Shown: in pieces, positions 59,047 to 64,000 of the stretch
Layout: every line of letters starts with the position of its first letter
Position numbering within the stretch: position 1 is the stretch's first letter
Assembly (NCBI GenBank): GCA_049568075.1
Contig: CP144911.1
Source of the DNA: Gottfriedia sp049568075
Lineage (GTDB): Bacteria > Bacillota > Bacilli > Bacillales > Bacillaceae_G
Strand: one strand, 5' to 3'
Length of the DNA: 64,000 nucleotides
The notes under the pieces: generated by a model
The model's database searches: none
The model's input: only the letters and a program-made list of their open reading frames with translations
Told to the model about the DNA's origin: nothing
Position numbers and translations under genes: made by a program

Positions 59047-59508
59047 ATGAAATTTGAAGGAAATTTAGTAGGATCTGGACTTAAAGTTGCTGTAATTGTA
59101 GGACGTTTTAATGAATTTATTACATCAAAACTACTTGGTGGTGCAGAAGATGCACTATATCGTCATGGTGTAGAAGAATCAGACGTTGATGTTATTTGGG
59201 TACCTGGAGCATTTGAAATTCCATTAGTTGCAAAAAAACTAGCAGATTCAAAAAAATACGATGCGATCATTACGCTTGGAACAGTTATTCGTGGGGCAAC
59301 TACTCATTATGATTACGTATGTAACGAAGTGGCAAAAGGGGTTGCAGCTATTACTCTACAAACTGGTATCCCTGTTATTTTTGGTGTATTAACGACAGAA
59401 AATATTGAACAAGCAATTGAAAGAGCGGGCACGAAAGCTGGTAATAAAGGTTGGGATTCTGGTATTTCGGCAATTGAGATGGCTAATTTATTAAGAACTT
59501 TAAACTAA
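59047..59508 (+). CDS. ribH: 6,7-dimethyl-8-ribityllumazine synthase
   Basis: A 153-residue lumazine synthase, which forms 60-meric capsids. Marks are VVGRFN-like IVGRFNEFITSKLL, VPGAFEIPLV, TLGTVIRGATTHYDYV (catalytic His) and TENIEQAIERAGTKAGNKG. I start at the ATG preceded by GGGAGAGATTAAG; an ATG 15 nt upstream lacks a site. Last gene of the operon. Confidence 0.95.
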   Translation: MKFEGNLVGSGLKVAVIVGRFNEFITSKLLGGAEDALYRHGVEESDVDVIWVPGAFEIPLVAKKLADSKKYDAIITLGTVIRGATTHYDYVCNEVAKGVAAITLQTGIPVIFGVLTTENIEQAIERAGTKAGNKGWDSGISAIEMANLLRTLN

Positions 59509-59537
59509 GTATATATATAATAGAAGAAACTGGTTAA

Positions 59538-59567
59538 GGAGAGGTGAATTTTACCTCTCTTTTTTTT
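59538..59567 (+). terminator. Rho-independent terminator of the rib operon
   Basis: GAGAGGT and ACCTCTC flank GAATTTT and are followed by a run of Ts. Confidence 0.85.
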
Positions 59568-59654
59568 ATTAAATTACCAATAATCTATTAGAAATTACAT
59601 GTTAAAATAAGATTAATAATTTGATAATTCAAAAAGAAAGGGTGATTCACTCAA

Positions 59655-60941
59655 GTGGCTATTTTTCAGTTAAAATCAAATAACCCTGATTTTTCCTATA
59701 TAATTGCAAAAAATCCAAGCTCTGGGATGAGTATTAAAACAATTAGGAAGGGAAACGCGTTTGCGTGGTATTCTACAGAAGATACATATAATATTTATTT
59801 TAAAGATGCTGATAATGAAATTTCGTATAAAGAACAAGCAGAGGAAATGTTTGAATACTTAAATACGACAAGATATTGTTCAACCCTATTCCCTTTAAAT
59901 GCAATCAACACATTCTTTTCTTCAGCATTCAAAAAATTACATGAAAAAGATCAGAATGAATATGAAAATAGCGTATTGATTAATGCTATTCATGTGAAAA
60001 ACGTTAGTTACTTAAACTTCTTTCAGAGGCATTTAAATGAATTTGATCTAACCTTCGAAGAGTTAGCTAGTAAAACTTATCAGCTACGTATTCATACAAC
60101 AAAAACAATTCATGAGTTAATTCACTATACGACAGTGCTATGCGTTTTCTTGAGCATCGTTTCAGATGAGTATATCGATTTTACAGACGATGTTATACGA
60201 AAATATATAACTAGTATGCAAGTCATTGATGCACCTTATTATATACGTTATTTATTTAATAGAAATGTGTTAAATAGTCGTAAAAAATTTCTTGCATTTA
60301 AAAATGAACTTGAAAAAACAAATCATTATGAAATTGATTTTAAATTTGGAAATACTGCAAGACAGCGCCAAGAGTGGATTTCAGAACAGTTAAAATTTGA
60401 GCGTTCTATTCTTGATATTGGTTGTGGTGAGGGAGCGTATGCAATTCCTTATAGTCAAAAAATCAGTGAGTATGATTATTTCGCAATTGATATTGATGAC
60501 GAAATAAGAGAACGATTGAAATATAAAATAAATAACAAAGTGATTGAAAATATTGCAATCTATGAGTCTTTATCTCACTTTCTAGAGTTTTACGACAACG
60601 ATTTGAATGTTGATGTATTGCTAACTGAAGTTGTTGAACATATGAGTGTTAAGGATGCTACCAAATTAATAAAGAGCGTACTATCTTATGTTAATTTTGA
60701 GAATTTCATCATAACGACTCCAAATGCAGAGTTTAATAATCTATACCAATTAGATGGATTTAGGCATGATGATCATAAATGGGAAATGACAAAAGAAGAT
60801 TTCGTTAAATGGATTGATTCAATCTTAAGTAATACGAAATATACGTATACATTCTCGGATGTAGGAGATCGTGTAGACGGAATCTCACTTTCTCAGGCAG
60901 TTGTTATTACGAAGCAAAAAGTAAAGGAGCATCAGGAATGA
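59655..60941 (+). CDS. hen1: Bacterial Hen1: RNA 3'-terminal ribose 2'-O-methyltransferase
   Basis: A 428-residue protein. The C-terminal half is a SAM methyltransferase: LDIGCGEGAYAIPY (SAM loop), TEVVEHM and RHDDHKWEMT, where the Glu/Glu/His/His set binds Mn2+ as in eukaryotic Hen1. The N-terminal half of about 230 residues is the part that activates the Pnkp ligase in bacterial pairs. It marks the 3' end at an RNA break before sealing, so that the repaired RNA resists the same ribotoxin. Starts at GTG after GAAAGGGTGATT. Its stop overlaps the pnkp ATG. Confidence 0.93.
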   Translation: MAIFQLKSNNPDFSYIIAKNPSSGMSIKTIRKGNAFAWYSTEDTYNIYFKDADNEISYKEQAEEMFEYLNTTRYCSTLFPLNAINTFFSSAFKKLHEKDQNEYENSVLINAIHVKNVSYLNFFQRHLNEFDLTFEELASKTYQLRIHTTKTIHELIHYTTVLCVFLSIVSDEYIDFTDDVIRKYITSMQVIDAPYYIRYLFNRNVLNSRKKFLAFKNELEKTNHYEIDFKFGNTARQRQEWISEQLKFERSILDIGCGEGAYAIPYSQKISEYDYFAIDIDDEIRERLKYKINNKVIENIAIYESLSHFLEFYDNDLNVDVLLTEVVEHMSVKDATKLIKSVLSYVNFENFIITTPNAEFNNLYQLDGFRHDDHKWEMTKEDFVKWIDSILSNTKYTYTFSDVGDRVDGISLSQAVVITKQKVKEHQE

Positions 60942-63523
60942 AAATCTCAACAAATGTTCATACGATTTTTCTTTTAGTAGGCTCTAGTGAATGTGGAAAA
61001 TCGACTTTTGCAAAAAATATTTTAATTCCATCTTTATCTTATAGAGACGAGTCGAGAAATTATAAAACAAATATACAGTATTTATCATCTGATGATATTA
61101 GACGAGAAATATTAGGGGAAGATTTTGATAAACATAGTACGATTATGCTCGAGGCGAGTGAACAAGCATTTGAATTACTATTTACTAAATTAAAGATGGT
61201 TACAACATTCCCCATTAATGCAGAATTTGTAATTGTCGATACAACTGGACTATCAGAATCATTCCGTGATCAAGTTGTAGAGATCGCAAATCAAAATTCA
61301 TATAATGTTGATTTAGTATTATTTGACTATAAAAATATTCGTGAGTATTATTCTTCAGACCGATCAAAGAAATTAATTGATAATCATGTAAGACGTCTTC
61401 GAACAGAAGTAATTCCAAATATAAAAAGAAGTAATTATCGAAATATACATCGTATTCGTCAGAAGAATTTTCTTAATCCGACTGAATTTGAGATTAAAGT
61501 AGATAATATGGAGGAGTATATTTCTCGAAAGCTGCCTACAAAATACAAATATACAATCGTAGGGGATATTCATGAACAGGTTCTCACATTTCAAAAGCTA
61601 TTATCGAAAGCTGGTTTCACGGTTCAAAATAATCAAATAATAGAATCAGAGAAAAGTAGTAATCACCGCATACTATTAGTAGGAGATTGGATTGATAAAG
61701 GGAACAAAGTTAAAGAAATAATTGAATTCATTTATTCAAACCGTAAATGGTTTTATTTTATAAAAGGTAATCATGAAAATTTTGTTAGTAAGTATTTATT
61801 AGGTCAATTAAAAGATTCTTCGATTGATCAGAGCTTAATCGAAACATACTTTACTTCTATTAAAACGTTGGAAAAAGATGAAGGGCTCCAAGTTAAGTTT
61901 TTAGAGCTGGTTAATGAAAGTAAGGAGTTTTATCACTATATAGGTGAAGACTTTCCTTCATATTATATTACTCATGCTCCATGTAAAAAGAAATATATTG
62001 GAAAAATGGATAATAATTCATCACGCCATCAACGTTCATTCCGAATTGATCGTAATAAACCGATTCAGGAGCAATTACAATTTTTAGCTGAGGAAGCTGT
62101 TTCAAATCAGCCTTATCATGTATTTGGTCATGTTGCGAGTAAGAAATTAATTCGTATTAAGAATAAATATGGAATTGATACTGGTGCTGCTAGTGGGAAT
62201 CAACTGACTAGTATTAGAATTTATACAAATAACCCATATTTGTATAGTGTTCCTTCAGTTGATGAGGATGTCGTGAATAAAGAAGAATTACCAGAATTAT
62301 TCAAAGGAAGAGAAAAAAGTATCAATCTAAATGAATTGGATCAAAGAGATAAACGACGTCTCAATTATGTATTAAAAAATTCAATTAATTATATTTCTGG
62401 TACGATGAGTCCGGCTGATAAGGATACAAATGCGAATGATTTAGAGTCTTTAAAGCAAGGACTACAATACTTTAAAGATAAAAAGGTTCAAGAAGTTGTA
62501 CTTCAACCAAAGTATATGGGTTCAAGATGTAATATCTATTTATCTAAAACAATTGAAGAATGTTATGCAGTCAGTCGGAATGGATACCGTGTAAAAAATG
62601 TTGATCTTTCGGGCGTGTATTCAATGCTATTAGAACGATTAGGTAACTTTATGGAAAAAGAGGATATTAGAACTTTAATTCTAGATGGAGAGTTACTACC
62701 TTGGAGCGTATTAGGCACGGGATTAATAGAGGGTAAATTTAATGTCTTATCAAAATCATTAAGGTCTGAATTAAGCATATTAAAAGAGACTGGATTTGAT
62801 GAGCATTTTAACAAACTGATCTCTAGATATGAGCAAACGGATTTTCATGCTGAAGTAAATCATACTACGAAACAAGTATTAACAAATAAATATGGTCACA
62901 ATGACTATTCAACATTTAGTGCAGTAAAAGAAACGTTAAAGTCGTACGTACCGATTAAAAAGCATGAAGAGTTATTAGATATCTATGATGAGCAACTGAG
63001 AATATATGGAGCGGAATCAGAAATAGAGTATAAGCCATTTAATCTCTTAAAAATGGTTTATGAAAATGGTGAGGAAAAATTACCTTCATTAAGTACTGCG
63101 GAAATTTTCTCACTCGTATCGGGTGACGATTATTTAGTTCTTTCATTGGACGATGAACATTACTTTGAAAAAGCTAATCATTATTATGAAACGCTAACGA
63201 CAACTAGAAAAATGGAAGGGGTAGTCATAAAACCTAACCATAAATCTTTCAATAGTGCTCCATTCTTAAAGGTTAGAAACGCTGATTATTTAACGCTTGT
63301 TTATGGATATGATTATAAATTAGAACATAAATATCAGAAGTTAATCAAACAAAAGCGGATCAATAAGAAGATAAATGCCTCAATTAAAGATTATGTTTTA
63401 GGGCAAAAGATGTTAGAATATCCACTATCTTCAATCTCAAATGATAATGAGCAGTATAAACAATTAATTGCAAATAAATTATTCGAAGAACAGCAGGCAA
63501 AAGAAATAGATCCTAGATTATAA
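60938..63523 (+). CDS. pnkp: Pnkp: RNA 5'-kinase / 2',3'-phosphatase / ligase
   Basis: An 861-residue three-domain RNA repair enzyme, close to C. thermocellum Pnkp (about 870). The N-terminal kinase has a P-loop GSSECGKS (15-22). The central calcineurin-like phosphatase has GDIHEQ (near 210), GDWIDKG, GNHEN and THAPC. The C-terminal adenylyltransferase/ligase has the lysine nucleotide motif PKYMGSR near residue 525, LDGELLPW and EGVVIKP. It heals 5'-OH and 2',3'-cyclic phosphate ends of cut RNA and, with Hen1, seals them. ATG overlaps hen1 by 4 nt (ATGA), so the two are made together. Confidence 0.95.
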   Translation: MKISTNVHTIFLLVGSSECGKSTFAKNILIPSLSYRDESRNYKTNIQYLSSDDIRREILGEDFDKHSTIMLEASEQAFELLFTKLKMVTTFPINAEFVIVDTTGLSESFRDQVVEIANQNSYNVDLVLFDYKNIREYYSSDRSKKLIDNHVRRLRTEVIPNIKRSNYRNIHRIRQKNFLNPTEFEIKVDNMEEYISRKLPTKYKYTIVGDIHEQVLTFQKLLSKAGFTVQNNQIIESEKSSNHRILLVGDWIDKGNKVKEIIEFIYSNRKWFYFIKGNHENFVSKYLLGQLKDSSIDQSLIETYFTSIKTLEKDEGLQVKFLELVNESKEFYHYIGEDFPSYYITHAPCKKKYIGKMDNNSSRHQRSFRIDRNKPIQEQLQFLAEEAVSNQPYHVFGHVASKKLIRIKNKYGIDTGAASGNQLTSIRIYTNNPYLYSVPSVDEDVVNKEELPELFKGREKSINLNELDQRDKRRLNYVLKNSINYISGTMSPADKDTNANDLESLKQGLQYFKDKKVQEVVLQPKYMGSRCNIYLSKTIEECYAVSRNGYRVKNVDLSGVYSMLLERLGNFMEKEDIRTLILDGELLPWSVLGTGLIEGKFNVLSKSLRSELSILKETGFDEHFNKLISRYEQTDFHAEVNHTTKQVLTNKYGHNDYSTFSAVKETLKSYVPIKKHEELLDIYDEQLRIYGAESEIEYKPFNLLKMVYENGEEKLPSLSTAEIFSLVSGDDYLVLSLDDEHYFEKANHYYETLTTTRKMEGVVIKPNHKSFNSAPFLKVRNADYLTLVYGYDYKLEHKYQKLIKQKRINKKINASIKDYVLGQKMLEYPLSSISNDNEQYKQLIANKLFEEQQAKEIDPRL

Positions 63524-63525
63524 AA

Positions 63526-63562
63526 TGAAACACCTTTTATGAATCATAAAAGGTGTTTTTTC
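63526..63562 (+). terminator. Rho-independent terminator of hen1-pnkp
   Basis: AAACACCTTTTATG pairs with CATAAAAGGTGTTT and is followed by TTTC. Confidence 0.9.
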
Positions 63563-63652
63563 ATTAAAAATAGCAATCTGAATATTTGTTTAATCTTCTA
63601 AATTTATGGTAGTGTAAAATTTAGTAAAAGTTAATTTGGAGGTAGAAATTAA

Positions 63653-64000
63653 ATGTTATTTTTACTAATTATAGTATTGCTAGTTATCTTAATAACAATG
63701 TTTCTAAATACATATCCTCATTTTGGGAAGAAATATTCAAAGGATAAAATGCAGTCATTTTATGCTTTAGATCATTATAAAAATGGTAAGTTTATAAACC
63801 AAGTTCCTACGAGTATGAGTATGGATTTCAAAACAAATATTTCCATGATTAGGGACTTTGTTAAGAAAAATCCGAATCGTACACCTAAAGATGGGATCCC
63901 AATGGAGAAAATCGATGTATCATTATTGCATTCGAAAAATAACGACACAAAAATTACTTGGTTTGGACACTCAGCTTTATTAATTCAAATCGATGGAAAA
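63653..64000 (+). CDS. Metallo-beta-lactamase-fold hydrolase, NAPE-PLD-like (5' part)
   Basis: The first 116 residues of a protein cut by the window edge. A membrane anchor (about 1-19) is followed by GKFINQVPTSMSMDF and ITWFGHSALLIQIDG, the beginning pattern of the UlaG/NAPE-PLD-like metallo-beta-lactamase group (B. subtilis YtkL-like or RomA-like proteins). TTGGAGGTAGAAATTAA precedes the ATG. The metal-binding HxHxDH lies beyond the window, so the assignment is by N-terminal likeness only. Confidence 0.7.
   Translation, partial: MLFLLIIVLLVILITMFLNTYPHFGKKYSKDKMQSFYALDHYKNGKFINQVPTSMSMDFKTNISMIRDFVKKNPNRTPKDGIPMEKIDVSLLHSKNNDTKITWFGHSALLIQIDGK

Overview
The window is a low-GC Gram-positive chromosome segment, most likely from a spore-forming Bacillaceae (an inference from content: two H-type small acid-soluble spore proteins, a YjcZ-like spore protein, a SipW/CalY matrix cluster, an NprA/NprR pair, a SpoIIS toxin system, and B. 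subtilis-like ThiO/ThiS/ThiG/ThiF and Rib proteins). No rRNA or tRNA gene, CRISPR array or prophage was seen. The only clear mobile element is one IS3-family insertion sequence at about 35.0-36.3 kb.

Layout. 0-3 kb: a gene tail, chromate transporter and D-serine dehydratase. 3-9 kb: a persulfide/sulfane-sulfur regulon (class V aminotransferase, CstR, DsrE-like protein, rhodanese, TusA-rhodanese fusion, rhodanese-persulfide dioxygenase, TusA, TauE exporter) punctuated by six ATACCC-N4-GGGTAT-type operators. 9-10 kb: ASCH protein and a small membrane protein. 10-14.4 kb: SAM riboswitch, metNIQ and an M20 amidohydrolase. 14.6-18.7 kb: DUF202 protein, alpha/beta hydrolase, mntH with an MntR-like box, and a P-loop kinase-like protein. 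18.9-24.5 kb: calY, sipW and a DUF4047 repeat protein facing a thermolysin-type protease and its NprR-type regulator. 25-29 kb: hssRS-hrtBA haem-stress system with a recognisable HssR direct repeat. 29-33.3 kb: pyruvate-oxidase-type enzyme, then a MerR regulator plus AidB-like acyl-CoA dehydrogenase. 33.5-34.8 kb: a SpoIISA toxin with a small antitoxin gene not annotated by length-limited ORF calling and a second candidate antitoxin carrying a duplicated motif. 36.3-40.8 kb: copper efflux (csoR, copA, copZ, lipoprotein, divergent Met-rich membrane protein). 40.9-47.4 kb: two TPP-riboswitch-controlled thiamine units, tenI-thiO-thiS-thiG-thiF on the minus strand and thiC on the plus strand. 47.4-52.7 kb: small spore proteins, a Fur-boxed DoxX protein, an amino-acid permease and a LacI regulator. 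53-56.5 kb: LysR regulator, divergent APC transporter and a membrane protein. 56.7-59.5 kb: FMN riboswitch and ribE-ribBA-ribH with only a short ribD-like remnant. 59.6-63.5 kb: the bacterial Hen1-Pnkp RNA repair pair. The window ends inside a metallo-beta-lactamase-fold gene.

Common themes are control by small ligands (SAM, FMN and two TPP riboswitches; CstR, CsoR, Fur, MntR-like and HssR-like sites) and stress handling (persulfide, copper, haem, manganese, RNA damage). The most interesting points are the SpoIIS locus with a double-motif third component, the riboflavin operon that has lost ribD, the dense CstR operator array (one site overlapping a Shine-Dalgarno sequence), and several very small genes abutting biosynthetic operons.
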